DNA of 64,000 nt from Solea solea. Lineage: Eukaryota > Chordata > Actinopteri > Pleuronectiformes > Soleidae. Made by a program: the position numbers and the translations under genes. Positions 51,130 through 63,706 of the stretch are shown in pieces; positions within the stretch are counted from its first letter, which is position 1; every line of letters begins with the position of its first letter. Location of the stretch: positions 20,450,753-20,514,752 of the forward strand of contig NC_081149.1 of NCBI RefSeq assembly GCF_958295425.1. The letters run 5' to 3'. The notes under the pieces were generated by a model. That model was not told the origin of the DNA, made no database searches, and worked only from the letters and a program-made list of their open reading frames with translations.

Positions 51130-51730
51130 TAAAGGCACATTCTGTCCAAGTGTGTGTGTGTGTGTGTGTAGTAGGCTGCAAGGACACAACTTTATATAAA
51201 CCAATCTTTGTGAGGACAATGTGGCTGGTCCTCACTACTTTAAAGCACTTTCGATGGTTAAGACTTGGTTATTGGGTTTGTATTAGGGTTAGACATTTAG
51301 TTGTGATAATATACAGGAGTAGGCAAAGCATCATATCTATGAGTGAGGGACTTATGTGTGTGTTACTTCTTCAGGACCCTTTCTGGCAAAAACGCTGACC
51401 TTTTCAGGGCCAGCATTCCTTATGGAAACCTAAACCTGGTCCTAATGCGGCAGAACCTCACTTCTGAGGAGCTTGGTAAATGTTAGGGCTAGCGTTGGAC
51501 ATTATCTGGTTAAGGTAAAGGATAATTCTCTCCCTCTCTGTGTGTGTGTGTGTGTGTGTACTTGTACTTGCTTTCTGAGGTCCAAAACACATACAAACCT
51601 ATCTTTATGGGGACATTTTGTCTGGGCCCCACAAGGTTAAAGGGCTTTTTCAGAGATTAAGACCTGGTTTTAGGGTTAGGTTAAGGGTTAAGATTAGGCA
51701 CTTAGTTGTGATGGTTAAGGTAAAATGAAT
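51130..51730. repeat. Cluster of GT-run plus GGTTAGG-type repeat modules
   Basis: Two similar modules (about 51150-51310 and 51540-51730) each have a GT run, a TCTTTRTGRGGACA-like word, a GGTTAAAG/TTTAAAG word and a GGTTTTAGGGTTAGG-like tail. Between them, 51383-51490 is a diverged inverse copy of 32405-32509. Related fragments are at about 17442-17545, 29275-29375 and 42545-42665. Confidence 0.65.
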
Positions 51731-52911
51731 ACTTCCCATTTGCATTTAGCTTTGTATTACTAGAATAGGAGTAGTATTTTTGAATAATGGTGCTTCCCAA
51801 CCTCAGTTTCCCCTGAGTCGAGAAATATCTTAATTATCTTTTTTGTTACGTGCTCACCACTGACACTTGGTCCGAGGCTGGAAACTGCTACGCTAATTCC
51901 GCACTTTTTAGACCCACTCGTGGGGTGACGGGACCTCATTCCCAGAATGTAAACCGTGTCCGCCATCTTTGCTAACAGTTAAGCTAACAGGACCAAGTGT
52001 CTAGTGAAGTATTCCTTTTGAGGTAAGGGGTTAGGGAATGCATTATGTCTATGATGTGTCCTCACTACGCTATAAAAAAACAGGTGTGCGTGTGTGTTGT
52101 GTGTCTGTGTGTGTCCTCAGGGACTGTCTGTGTCTGGCAGCATTTGCTCCCCAGACACTTCTCTCTGCTCTTCCTCCACCAGCGTTGTTTGTGTTTGTTA
52201 TCATTTATGAAGGTCCTTAATGAATGTGTGTATCATTAATAAGTGTGTGCTTTTAGGCGTGTGCCACTCAGTACTTCAGCTGCTTGTTACATGTTTTAAA
52301 TGACGTTTCAAACCTGTCACGTTAACGTTTTTATCATCTTGAATCTTTTGGACTTCTGTGACACGCTGTCTTTTTTTTTAGTTTCAATATAAGGTTGATA
52401 TTTGTAGTTTTGAGATGAAGTAATCGTAGTGTGCTTATGTATAAGTAATAATAAATCAAGAATACAGTTGGTTGACGTTGAAATACATGTATGTGAGTGT
52501 AAACATGGTGGAAAACTGTGTGATGAAAGTGAACATTTCAGAGTGGCCAGTTTAAGGCACTGCTGTCTAATCAGCATCTTAATATGTCACACCTGTGAGG
52601 TGGGATGGATTATCTCGGCAAACCAGAAGTGCTCAATAACACAGATTTAGACAGGTTTGTGAACAACGTTTGAGAGAAATGGTGATTTTGTGTATATAGA
52701 AAATGTTTCAGATGTTTGAGTTCAGCCCATGGAAAATGGGAGCAAAAACAAAAGTGTGTTCATATTTTTGTTCAGTGTATGTATGGATGTGTGGACAGAG
52801 ATATGGAGCCAAAACACTGGTGTGGAAGAAGATCCTTTTCATTTGGACTTTGAGAACAGCTCTCGTTTAAAAGGCAGCACAGTTGAGGTCCATGTGATGT
52901 CCTCAGGCAGC

Positions 52912-53110
52912 TTGTTAAAGGTCCAGTGTGTAGCATTTAGGAGGGTTTATGAATGAGTTTAAAGTTGCTTTAGAAATGGCTTTTTTTCTATTTGTAAGAC
53001 TTTCATAGTGAGGTAAAAGTTATCGTATTTAATCTTACCGTTGTGTTGCTATATACATAAAGTACAGCTTCACAGAGCTGCTGACATGACTCCAGGCCCA
53101 TTTTTAACAT
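52912..53110. repeat. Dispersed repeat fragment
   Basis: It begins TTAAAGGTCCAGTGTGTAGC and continues ATTTAGGAGGG, a familiar start of a fish interspersed repeat. Related words occur inverted near 45895-45935. Confidence 0.5.
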
Positions 53111-53830
53111 ATATAAATGGCGATTCATGCACAAACATGTTATTATGGTGCTATTTATTGTCCAGCGTTGATGTAACGTCATGCCCAAACATTCTCTGTC
53201 TCCTACAGTATGGCTGATCCGTCAGAGTGAGTCGACTGCTTTCCATCCCTGCACAGACTCGTGTTTGCTTCATCACATCCCCTAAAGAGATTACCGTGTG
53301 ACCCAGTGACCCAGTGACTGGCTGCCTGGACATGTGAGAGATGGAAAAACACCGGTGGACGTAGATTTGAGGAGAGCTGATGGAAAGGCGGTCAGATGAA
53401 AGACACACACACACACACACACACAATATATCTTCTGCAGAGCAGGAGCAGCTCAACATAGTTAGGCCCTCCACTGTTTCCTCAATCATGAGCCCTTTTC
53501 TGATCAAAGGCAGACGTCCCCCTCCTTCACCTCCTCCTCCCACTGCTGCTCCTGCTGCTCCCTAAGGATCATTACCCCCCCAAACCACACACACATGAGC
53601 TTTGCACAAGCGTTTTGACATTCCTGGCCCTGACGATGCTGCACACTCTCACTCGCCTCCTCACTCCTCACAGACCTCTCCCCATTTGTAGCAGCTGGGG
53701 TTTCCATAGTAACGAGGCAGTAGGTCTGTGGGTGAAAATGGCAGCCATTTTGCACACAGGCTCTCCTCCCTCTTTTAACCCTGCCCTCCACTATACTCCC
53801 TCTCTCTCTCTGTTCGCTCAATTGTTCTGC

Positions 53831-53850
53831 AAAAAAAAAAAAAAAAAAAA
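53831..53850. repeat. Poly-A tract of 20 bp
   Basis: An uninterrupted A run in the rnf216-fscn1 intergenic region. No retroposed gene body lies upstream of it that I can recognise. Confidence 0.9.
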
Positions 53851-55063
53851 GGGATGGAAAAAAAAGCCACTGGCTCTGTCTGCAGTCTGACATTTTTACC
53901 CATAAACCACTGCACTCATTTCTGGGATCTGGGTCATATTTTGAGTGACTCATCTTTTTTCAGAAAAATCATTCAGTAGAGAGGGAGGAGGAAAAAGGGA
54001 GGGGAGGGAAATGTGGATGTGGAACATGCTGAAAGTGTACGAGGGTAAAGAGGGATCGATGGGGTAATATGGAGAAAGAGGGAGAAGGAGGGAAGGGGGG
54101 GGGCAATGAGGCAGCAGAGGGAAGGAGATTAGATAGAAGAGTGGTGTGTGTTTGTTTTGCCGTGTTGGGTGTTCCTCTGAGACCTGCAAGCCTGACGGGG
54201 AAGTGGATTAGAGACCTGCTCTGGAGGCTCCATCATTACATTACTGCCCTGAATCATGTTCATATGTGTGTGTGTGTGTGTGTGTGTGAATCTTTGGAGA
54301 GGAGGGGGGTTGCACTTTCTCTGCACAAGAATAAATGTTTGAATACAAAGGCTCCATTCATAAGACAGGAAAAGTGTGTGTCTGTCTGTGTGTGTGTGTA
54401 AGTGGGACAGCACATGGAGCTGCTGTGGTCAGAAAACTGGCAGCAGATTAGGTTTGAAGCGCTGTGATTATGTGAGAAAATGAAGAGGACAAGGAAGCTG
54501 CGACGTGGGGTTAAAGGAACAGACACATTCAAATATACAGAGGCTTTCAAGACCCTGACCCTTTGAATGTCAGCCTGTTCAAACTGAAGTCTGCTGACTT
54601 TTTATTTGGTCTGCTGAAGTTCTTAAATGTCAAGGACGCACAGAATGTTGCTTTTCCATAGGAGATGAGGCGCCTGCTCTTTGTTTACCTGAAGCCAAGG
54701 ATCCATTTTAGAGTTTAACAGGCTGAGCATCGATGAGAGGCAAAGTTGAGGAAATACACTTCATTATGTGTTTTAGCACATCAGAAAATTAAAGAAAAAC
54801 CTCATGATTTGTATTAACATTGTGCATATAGGAGGTATGTGGAAAAAGATAAATGTATAGGAGGAAAACTGTGGCTCGAAGCTTGAACAAAACATCACAT
54901 CTGAACTTTCAGGGATGAAGTGAACAGGAAATAATGACAGAGACGCATCGCATTCCAAATCCCAGTTTTATTGGTCGTTGGATTTCAGGTGAACCAATGG
55001 CACGAGAGAGATTAATCCACAAAGTTGAAAAATTATACAAAATAATAATAATACAAAAGGAAG

Positions 55064-56372
55064 TTCCAGTTATACAAAGCAAAGATGTGGACATTAATTC
55101 TTTTTTTCCCATCTTTTTTTTTTTTTCTCAAACTACTGCCCAAAAACTCAAGAGTAAGGCACAGTCATTACCACATGTTTACCCTTCCACATCCGTTTGT
55201 CTAAGCCTTGGTCTTGGTTACCTTGGAGACGCTCATTTCTCCGAGGATAACCAGTCCTTTTATTTGCTCGACATTCTCAGCCCTTCATGCAAAAAAAAAA
55301 ACGGCCATAACTTTGAGAAAGAAACATTTGATTAGTTTCGAGCCGCTACACCGAAGACGACTGACTTTTCCCACCTCAGAAGGAATGTTTTGTGAGGATT
55401 GAGATGATACAAGAGCCCGATAATCTGGGGCCATGTGTTTAATGTGTTGTATAAAAATGAGACGATAATCACTGTAAGGAGAAAGCGGGCTGACAAAGGC
55501 TAGAGGATCAAAGAGGGCAGGACCCATGGGTGTAATGTGCTACAGTTTAATAGACGACACATTCGCTCTAAAACATAGAACAAAAACAAATCAAATTTGG
55601 TCATATATGCCGTCTAAATTCAAACAGAAATTAAAACCAAAAGAAAACAAGCAGAGTTAGAGTATAATTCGTTTTTTCATGGGCACTCTCACGGCTCTTT
55701 TGGTTTCATGTCAGGGACGTGGAGGGAGTGAGTGGGCCGAGACGCGGCAGAAAACACCAGACAGCGTGCGAGATGCTCAATAGGACGGTGACGGTAACAG
55801 TGAGACGTAGCACCAAGTTCCAGTTGTGTTGGATGTGCGTGAGATGACAGCTTGTTAATCCAGTATCAAAGGCTTGAATTAGATGAAGGCTGAGGTTTGG
55901 GTTTGGATTGAGGGATTGAAAAAGAAGCAGCTCACAGAAAAAGAGGTCTATAAATAATTTCTTTCCAGTTGCTATGGCTACCTACTGTACTCCTACCCAT
56001 GATAATGTCTGTGCCTTGGACATAGAAGAAATTGATCAATCTGTGCATCAGCAAGTGTTATGTTTTTTTTCCAGTTAGACATGAGTGCAAACATAAGTGA
56101 CTGCACTATTATTATTCTTTTTTTAAATCATTTTCTTTACACTGTTCTTGGGACAATAGGTTTTTGCTCGTGGCGGAAAGAGAAAGGAGGACAAGAGTTT
56201 TTAACTTCCTACATCCTGTTTCGGTTCAGGAAATCAAAAATCCCTGCAAACCAAAGAGCTAGAGAACAACACAGAAACAGAAAACTGGTTTACATTTTCA
56301 ATATGTTACAGTTGAGATGAAGAGTTGTGGGGATTAAACCTGTTCAGGTACATCGTGCTGATATCTCCAGTT
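55064..56372 (-). promoter_or_regulatory. Cluster of five miR-145 seed-match sites in the fscn1 3'UTR
   Basis: Read on the fscn1 strand, AACTGGAA (8-mer match to the miR-145 seed plus A1) occurs at 55064-55071, 55818-55825, 55963-55970 and 56069-56076. AACTGGA (7-mer) occurs at 56366-56372. FSCN1 is an established miR-145 target in mammals. Use in this species is inferred. Confidence 0.7.
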
Positions 56373-56630
56373 ATATCATGACAGTCATCACACTGAGAAA
56401 AGAAATCCTGCTGATGAGAACAATCATATGTCTGCTCTGGTCTGGTAGAAGCACAGAATCCACATGAGCCAAAACTCACTCACCTTCTGTCTCATTCATG
56501 TCCAGCTGACAGGGAGCAGCTGGAGCACATTTAATCCTGGGGGTGAGTCATGTTTGGGAGATAAGATCAAGGAGAAATTGTTCTACCAGACCAGGTCAGA
56601 CGCCATAAATACAGCCACCACAGGGCCGCT

Positions 56631-56632
<2 letters not shown>

Positions 56633-56661
<29 letters not shown>
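56633..56661. repeat. (CA)n microsatellite in the fscn1 3'UTR
   Basis: About 14 CA units within the fscn1 3'UTR, read as (TG)n in the transcript. Confidence 0.9.
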
Positions 56662-56663
<2 letters not shown>

Positions 56664-57114
56664 ACACAGGTAAACACACACGGGGTTAACTCCGCTCTGG
56701 GAGAGGGACGGCCCAATCGTAAGGCGAAGGTGGGAGTGAGTGACAGGTCGAGCAGCAAAAACCAGATCGGAGCAGAAAAAGTGCACAACCCCTCGGTAAC
56801 TATGGCAACAGATGAAGGTCGGCACTGCGGAGCAGAGCTGGGATACGGGAGGAAGGAAGGACGAAAAAGAAGGAAAGGGAGTCGCGAGAGAGAGAGAGGC
56901 TTCTCCTTCCTTCTTCCGTCCTTCCTGTTCTCTGTGCAGTTCATCAACAAATAAAGTCATAAGTAAAGGAGATTATATGGGGAATGGAGGGTGGTGGATA
57001 GGTAGATGAATGGATGGGTAGTACTGTCGTGCTGCGTAGCCACACTTTCATTCATTTATTCATTCATCAGCATTGCAGCAATGAGCAACCGGTGGTTCCC
57101 CCCCCTCCCATTCC

Positions 57115-60100
57115 TCAGTACTCCCAGAGTGTGGCGGTCTCCAGCTCATCGGCGTTTGCCTTCAGCACGCCAGCGTGGTCGCCACGGAGGTACTTGCCGT
57201 CGCTGGCGTGGCGCACGGCCAGCTTGTTGTAGTCGCAGAACTCGAAGAGGAAGTCGACGGGCGTGTCGCTGCTGCTCACCACCGACTGCTCGTTGCCGAC
57301 CATCCAGTATTTACCCGTGGAGTCTGCGGGAACACGAGGGGGGAAAAAGGAGAGGAGGACAGATTACAGAGAGTGTGATGGAGGCATTGTGTGTCAAAAA
57401 AGATGAGGGGGGGATGGGTGTGACAAAGCGGCAGAGAACAAAAGGTTTGGCTTAAATTTGCTTTTGTTTAAATACATAATGCACAGACCGTGACTTCATC
57501 TGAGCAAAATCCCTCTTTTTGTCACATTCAGTAAATCCATAATGAGAATCCTATAAAGAATAATCCCATGTAAGCCTGCAGCAGCTTCCTCCAAATCCTT
57601 TCACAATCTACGTTCTCTCTCTCTCTCTTTGCAAACTCTGTGTGAGTCCTTCAGCAGCCTGAACCTGGACTGAGACCTGGACGTGGACGCGGACTCACCT
57701 TGCAGGCTGTAAGCTCCGTCTCTGAACTCCAGAGTGAAGTAGTCGTAGGAGGAGCGGTTGGAGTCCAGCGTCCCCGTCACCTTCCTGCAGCCGATGAAGC
57801 CATGCTCCCCGCGCAGCACGATGATTGGGCGGTTAATCAGCTTCATGACAAACTCCTCCGTCTCACCTGGAAGCAGACAAAAGGACGCAACATTAGCATC
57901 GGAGCCTCTGTAAGTAAGTAAGTTCACTGAGTTGACTTCATTGAACCTTGCTAATACGCTTAATTACACAAGAATTTGGTTGTGTGTGTCTGTTCTCCAA
58001 AAGCAACTTTTGCCTTGGCTGCGGCTCACGACTTTGAGCACAGACTGCTGAGTTTTCATGCATCTCATTTAAAAAGTGTGTGCAAAGCAACTTAGGCCAG
58101 AAATGTCTGCGCTGTGGCTGCCAACAGCCTCTGATTAGAAACTGCAGCACAAAAAGGCTTCAGCTTTAATCCATTAAAAGTGGAGCATCCTATGATCTGT
58201 TTGCTGACTTGATGTCTGGGTGTTGCTCCAACACTCAATATCTGTTCAAATTAAGGCTTCAGCAGCAAAACAGACTTTAACAACACTTATGTAACACTTA
58301 CACAAGTGTTGATAATATGTCAATAGTCCATAGTCACGGCCACGACAGTTGGAATATGGTTTCTTTTCTGTTTGTGTTCTTCTAAAGATTTCTGGCACAC
58401 ATTAATTAGATTAATGACTTTTCTGATGTGGTTTTATTGGTGTGGTCTTAAAAAATAAATCAAAAATGACTGCGTCCCCAGAGGAGCTGAAGCAGCTGAA
58501 GCCCAGAAACGAGAGCAGCCGTGATTTAACCGTCTCACTGTACAGGTATTTGCCCTGGTCGCTGCTGAAATATTAATCCCTCTGCTGCAGGTCAGGGTCT
58601 TAATTGCTGCATCGACAAATCACCGTCACCTGCAGAGTCGATGGTGGCTGCTAGCTGGCCGTTTTTCTTGGCGGCAACGTATTTCCCATTAGCTGCCCGG
58701 AGAGTCAGCCTCTTCCCACGCCACTCAATGTCGAAGTAGCAATTAGCCGACCTGCAGAGAGAAAGCGAAAGGCGTGAGAGGCGCGGAGGATTATTACGTT
58801 TACACGACCCAGGTGTCCGGTCGCACCCTTGTGTGTGTAGGTGTCGGGTGTGAACATGTATTCACATTTAGGACCCCTTTAGTCCAGAAGACGACAAAAC
58901 CTGAGACTGGTTTATCCAGAGCTTAAGTAATTGTTGGGTAACTCGAGAGTAAAACACCAATAAGTGCACACAAGAGAAAGAAATCACAATACAATACAAT
59001 TAATGGACGTGAAATGTTTCAATCAAGCTCCAAACGAGATGCTATTTTCATATTTTCATCCTCTGGATTTGACACTGTGCATCTTTATGTTTTCCAGGTG
59101 TAACGCAGTGACCAACTCCTTCAACCACACATCAAATGTGAGTGTTTTTTTCTGATTTCCATAGAGTTATATCAGTTTAATAGCTAATAATATCAAGAAA
59201 AGATTGGCCTGGGTTCCATAATTATTGCTCTCTCTTCTCTCCTCAAACTCCTCAAACAGGGCAGTTAAAGGAGAGAAGAAGAGAATTACTTTTCCAAGCC
59301 TTATTGAGAAAGTTGCGTAAATGAAGTATATAGTGTATAATGCAGAGGAGTGACACGTCTTCAATATTGTAGATGATAGTGCAATTTGTCCACAACTTTG
59401 AACTAAATTAAAGCATGTCTGGTGTTTATGGAACTACAATTAATTCCCATTTCCCTCATCCCACTTCTCCCTACATGAGTATTTTAAATTTTGCTGAAGA
59501 TTGTAGAAAAGCAACACGTCTCCTTTAGTATACGGTTCTACGTTTAAAAGAAATGCATCAAGAATGCATCCTCTCAGAGTCCAGTTTTATATTCCACTGT
59601 AGCTTTAAACCTTCCTTGATCCAAACTCAACATTGCTTTGCAACATTTTCCAAAAATGTTTTCCTAAAACCACAGGAGGACTCCGTGGTGTGAAGAAAAT
59701 GACATTTCTGTGGTCTAATCTGCGTGGAGTGAACCCAGGCTCGGCTCAAAAAAATGTGTTGGGGAGAATTCTGGGACGCTCTTGCAGAGCGATCTGCAGT
59801 AACACGACTATCTTATCATCTTATCTGAAGAAGAGGACAGTTGTCGGCCTTCGAGTAACCAAGGACACGTGTTTTACCAACCGCTCAGATAGAAATAGCT
59901 GAGAATCTGAAAATACTTGATTTTATTTTCCACCCAAAAGTTGCCTGTTTTAACAAAAACTCTCACAGTAACACAGTTTTCTTTGTCTAGTGAGAGGCAT
60001 GGAAGGACAGAGAGGATGCTTTCAATACTTAAATTAATTAATACAGTACAAGGCCATGAAATATTTGAGTGTACCAGCATTTCTGTCTCTCTTTCACTCA

Positions 60101-60721
60101 TGTCCATATGATCCTGCTTTTTAGTTCTACATCTGCAGATTCTTTCAATTACCATACTCATATTTGTGCTTAAAACTGAGGTTTTTAAACTATTTTTAAT
60201 CTAAAAAGAAAAGCAAAAAGCATCCGTTTATAACTCAAGGGTGACAGTAGCAGTTTCTATGAGCTTTTATGTCTGAATCCGTCAGGGGCCTCATCATCAT
60301 CCAGAAGCCACGAGGTCAAATGTCAAAAGGGTCAGGGGGGTTAACAGCCAGCACTCAGGCTGGACAGGACCATAGCAAGTAAATGACAGCCTACGGGTTA
60401 AGGTTTCACATAAACATGCCGCTAATGACACAAGATCACTCTCCCTTCATCTCCTAAATCATGACGCAGCTACGACGACAGAACAGACGGATTGGAGCAG
60501 ATGTGGATGAATTTTAAAGCAACAGATCGAGCAGCGGTCATGATAACGTGTGTGTGATTCTTACTTGGTGGAGGCGGTGCACTGCAGGCCACCGTTAGCA
60601 GTGAGGGTCCAGTACTTCCCGGCGGCAGTCCGAAACGCACACTTCCTGTTTTCGCGACAAATCTCCACCTGGAAGACTTCCTGGTCACCTTCCTCGTCCT
60701 GATTGGCCGACAGGTCCATAC
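57115..60721 (-). CDS. fscn1: Fascin-1, actin-bundling protein, partial (last four exons; exon 1 off the right edge)
   Basis: Fascin cross-links parallel actin filaments in filopodia, growth cones and invasive protrusions. Four exons are present on the minus strand: 60565-60721 (157 nt), 58630-58751, 57699-57866 and 57115-57323. They give 218 C-terminal residues plus a stop, out of about 490 in the family. They start at [20 protein letters not shown], include [71 protein letters not shown] and [14 protein letters not shown], and end in LWEY. This covers part of beta-trefoil 3 and all of trefoil 4. The [12 protein letters not shown] tail and the rnf216 neighbour favour FSCN1 over FSCN2 or FSCN3. 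The large first exon (trefoils 1-2, with the regulatory N-terminal serine) is not within the window, so intron 1 exceeds 3.2 kb. Which teleost co-ortholog (a or b) is not resolved. Confidence 0.94.
57324..60564. other. fscn1 introns 2-4
   Basis: Non-coding DNA between the fscn1 exons (57324-57698, 57867-58629 and 58752-60564). The 1.8-kb intron has no element I can name. Confidence 0.6.
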
Positions 60722-61289
60722 CTGGGTGGAGTCAGACAATGAGGGAAAAGCAGTGAAGGCTACAAATATCCAAGGAAGACCAATATAGAAAGAAACACAC
60801 ACACACACACACAAGCACGCAATGTTGTTTTTAACTACATGTAACACCCACACATCCTGTGATTAACATCAGACTAAAAGAGCAACATCAGACAGTTTGG
60901 ATTAGTGAAGGATTTCTCACACACACACACACACACACACGCACACACATCTGTCAGTGCAGACCAGACTCCACTATAGTTCACAGGATTAGTCGTCATG
61001 GTGGATTGTCCCAATACAATGGAGAGGAGAGAAAAGAAAAGCGCAGAGCAAAAGATTCACTTGCGACAACCATTCAGAACATTTATCATCGAAATCAGTC
61101 CACAACAATTTCTGATTTATAAAATAAGAATAGTTAGAGGGTGGTGGTTCATGTTTGGTCACTGTCATAAACATGCAGCAGTAAATACTTTTCCTCTGAG
61201 CTGTTCTTTAGTGACTAGTGATGGTTTGCTAATACTGAACTGAACCTTGACTCAAAACTGTATAGTGCACTACAGTGAAGGTTAAATGT

Positions 61290-61704
61290 TAGGGGTGGGA
61301 ATCACAGGAGAATAACATCACGATACAATGATTCTGTGATAGTCTCACATAGCGATACATAACGATATCTGTCCAAGTGAAGGAAACAAAAACGTCTGTG
61401 AAAAGTTAAAAATGCAGGATTTCTCTATTCATTCACAACATAGAGAACAAAGTGCATAAAGTCTATGTAGTGAACGTGGATGGAGCATCTCTTAATGTAG
61501 CTTTCTTTTCCCCCAGGTAACTTCCACCCAAGTTTCCCCTCATACATTTGAGCAGTGCCACCGCGAGGAGACATCAAGTAGCTACACCTGGTGAGTGAAA
61601 TTTGTTAATTAAAATATCAATATTTGCCTCGGCGGATCGGTTATCGTATTGCACGAGGAAGGACGACGATATATCAACAAATTGATATTTTTGACCCACC
61701 CCTG
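61290..61704. mobile_element. Short DNA-transposon-like repeat with inverted ends in fscn1 intron 1
   Basis: It starts TAGGGGTGGGAATCA and ends with the complement of CAGGGGTGGGTCAA, so about 10 bp of terminal inverted repeat. The interior carries ATCACGATACAATGATTCTG and CATAGCGATACATAACGATA near one end and ATATCAATATTTGCC near the other, a familiar fish MITE pattern. Flanks show no clear target duplication. No ORF. Confidence 0.55.
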
Positions 61705-62760
61705 CTATTAACTTCATGAAGATCATTGTAAACAATTAAATGACATTTAATTACCATTAATGAGCTAGTTTTAGTTATTTAATGATTACCTGGAACCCTA
61801 AAACAATCAACCACAACATTACGGTCGACTGGTGTCAATTTGTAGTCCAGAGGCTTGAATGTGCGTGTGTATATGAACATGCGTGCGTGCGTGTGTGCGT
61901 GCGTGCGTGTAGTCAACACCAGACCTCATTAAAATCACATCAACTCCACTTAGGCTCTTAAGAGCAACAAAGAGGTAAACAAACATGTGTCAACTACAGG
62001 ATGAACACACACACACAAACACTCCAGTGTACCACTCCCACATGAACACACAAATACACTTTATGCCGCACAATACCAGCTATTGTATATCATGAAGTCA
62101 TGGCATGGACGGACATATAGCCTGAAGGCTGGACAGAAAGAGATGAACTCTGTGTGTGTGTGAGAGCAGCACTGTGTAAATGTGTGCAAAGCAAGAGAAA
62201 AAGAGAGGGAGAGAGAAAACCAGACAGAAAGAAAGAACGATTTGTTTGAGAAAACAAACAGATACACTCATGTGCTCCCCATCCGTCTGCCTTTTCATGT
62301 ACGACACCGCCTCCCCCTCTCCTCCATCTCATTTTTCCCATGTTTCTCGTCAGAAATGGCTCCTCTGGTCACGCTGAACACATTAGAGGGGAAAATCTGC
62401 CCTAAAATGCTGTTAGCAATAAAAAGAGAATCATCTTGTTTTTCAAACGTGGAAGCAGTTACTTTAGGCTCGGTGTGGTTGTAGACGTAGAGTAGCCGTG
62501 GAGATTTAATTCACGTAATGATGTAAAATTATATCTATAAAAACAACTCTGTGTGGAAGTTATTAGGCAGGAGAGGGTGGTGATGTCGGCCTGTTTTATT
62601 GTTTTAACTTTTAGGTTAAAGTGCAGCATGATGACAATATGGTTTACAATAGTAACATTTAGTTTCATATATACTAACTATAACCCAACTGCATCTTTTT
62701 ATAGTAGATTATTTTTGGTCCATAAAATGTTGATCTGTGTTTTTCAAACTTGGAAATGAT

Positions 62761-63054
62761 GTTCTCCAATGTCTCGTTTTGTCCACAAACCAAAATGATT
62801 GAGTTTTAATGATTTCTTTGTTTTATGGAGCAAAGAAACCAGAAAATATTCACATTTAAGAAGCCAAAACTATCAGTCTAATCTTGTTTTAATAATGAAA
62901 AATAATCAAAATAGTTGACAATCGATGAATCAGAGTAATCATTTGGTCTCAAATGTCTTGTTTTGTCCACAAACCAAAATGATTCAGTTTTTATGATTTC
63001 TTTGTTATATGGAGCAAAGCAACCAGAAAATATTCTCTTTTAAGAAGCTGAGAA
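62761..63054. repeat. Direct duplication of a 100-bp segment
   Basis: 62767-62866 and 62950-63054 share CTCAAATGTCTTGTTTTGTC-like starts, CCACAAACCAAAATGATT, AACCAGAAAATATTC and TTTAAGAAGC. They are direct copies with scattered mismatches, so a local tandem expansion of a common fish repeat unit. Confidence 0.75.
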
Positions 63055-63623
63055 TTCAAAAAATCCCTAACCCTATCAAAAATAGTTGATTCATTTTGTA
63101 ATGGAGTAATTGTTTCAGTCCTACTTCAGTCTCTTTTAAAATCAGTTGTTCAGATGATCTGATTGATGAAATAATTGTTCACTGCCAAATTAAAAAAAAC
63201 ACAAGGATTATTACAAACATTAACATTAAACAGCCAGAAAATGAATGATTGGTGCATTTCTGGCAAAAATCGAGCACATGAAGAAGAAATGTCTTAGGTC
63301 TAAAAACCCACATGCGTCGTGGAGTCATTTGACCCCGAAGTGAACGCTACATTAAACACATTCCTACTGCTGAAAACACACATAAACCCGAGATTAAACG
63401 AGTCTTTTAACCAGCGGGAATTGGGTACAACGCTAAAGATTCAAGTCATTATTACACGAGGAGCTGCTCACTGGAGATTTACTGTTCTCATTTTGTGTCT
63501 GACAAAAAGAAACGCACACATTTTCTCTCTTCTCTCTCTCTCTGTGTCAAGCACCTTCTAGAGTCAACTTCAGAGCTCAGGCCTCAGCGGACAGATCGAT
63601 TTTCTGCAGAAATATGTGGAGGG

Positions 63624-63624
<1 letters not shown>

Positions 63625-63703
<79 letters not shown>
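63625..63703. repeat. (CA)39 microsatellite
   Basis: The longest simple repeat in the window, about 79 bp of uninterrupted CA in fscn1 intron 1. Likely highly polymorphic. Confidence 0.97.

Positions 63704-63706
<3 letters not shown>

Larger units (their letters stand above)
48760..54940. other. Intergenic region between convergent rnf216 and fscn1
   Basis: No coding exon is supported. It contains a SINE (50241-50445), GGTTAGG/GT repeat modules (51130-51730), a repeat fragment near 52915-53110, a 20-bp poly-A run (53831-53850) and several short CA/GT runs. Confidence 0.6.
54945..57114 (-). other. fscn1: fscn1 3'UTR, about 2.15 kb, with poly(A) signal
   Basis: On the minus strand the stop codon is followed by non-coding DNA to CCAATAAAACTG, with AATAAA at about 54966-54971. 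The UTR holds a (CA)n microsatellite at 56633-56661 and several microRNA seed matches: miR-145-type TTCCAGTT (plus-strand reading) four times, TCCAGTT once more, and one miR-133-type TTTGGTC at 55596-55602. The UTR end is inferred from the signal. Confidence 0.6.

Noticed and set aside
56567..56960. Overlapping long frames across the CA repeat in the fscn1 3'UTR
   Set aside because: They are produced by the stop-free dinucleotide repeat and flanking GA-rich DNA, with no protein similarity.
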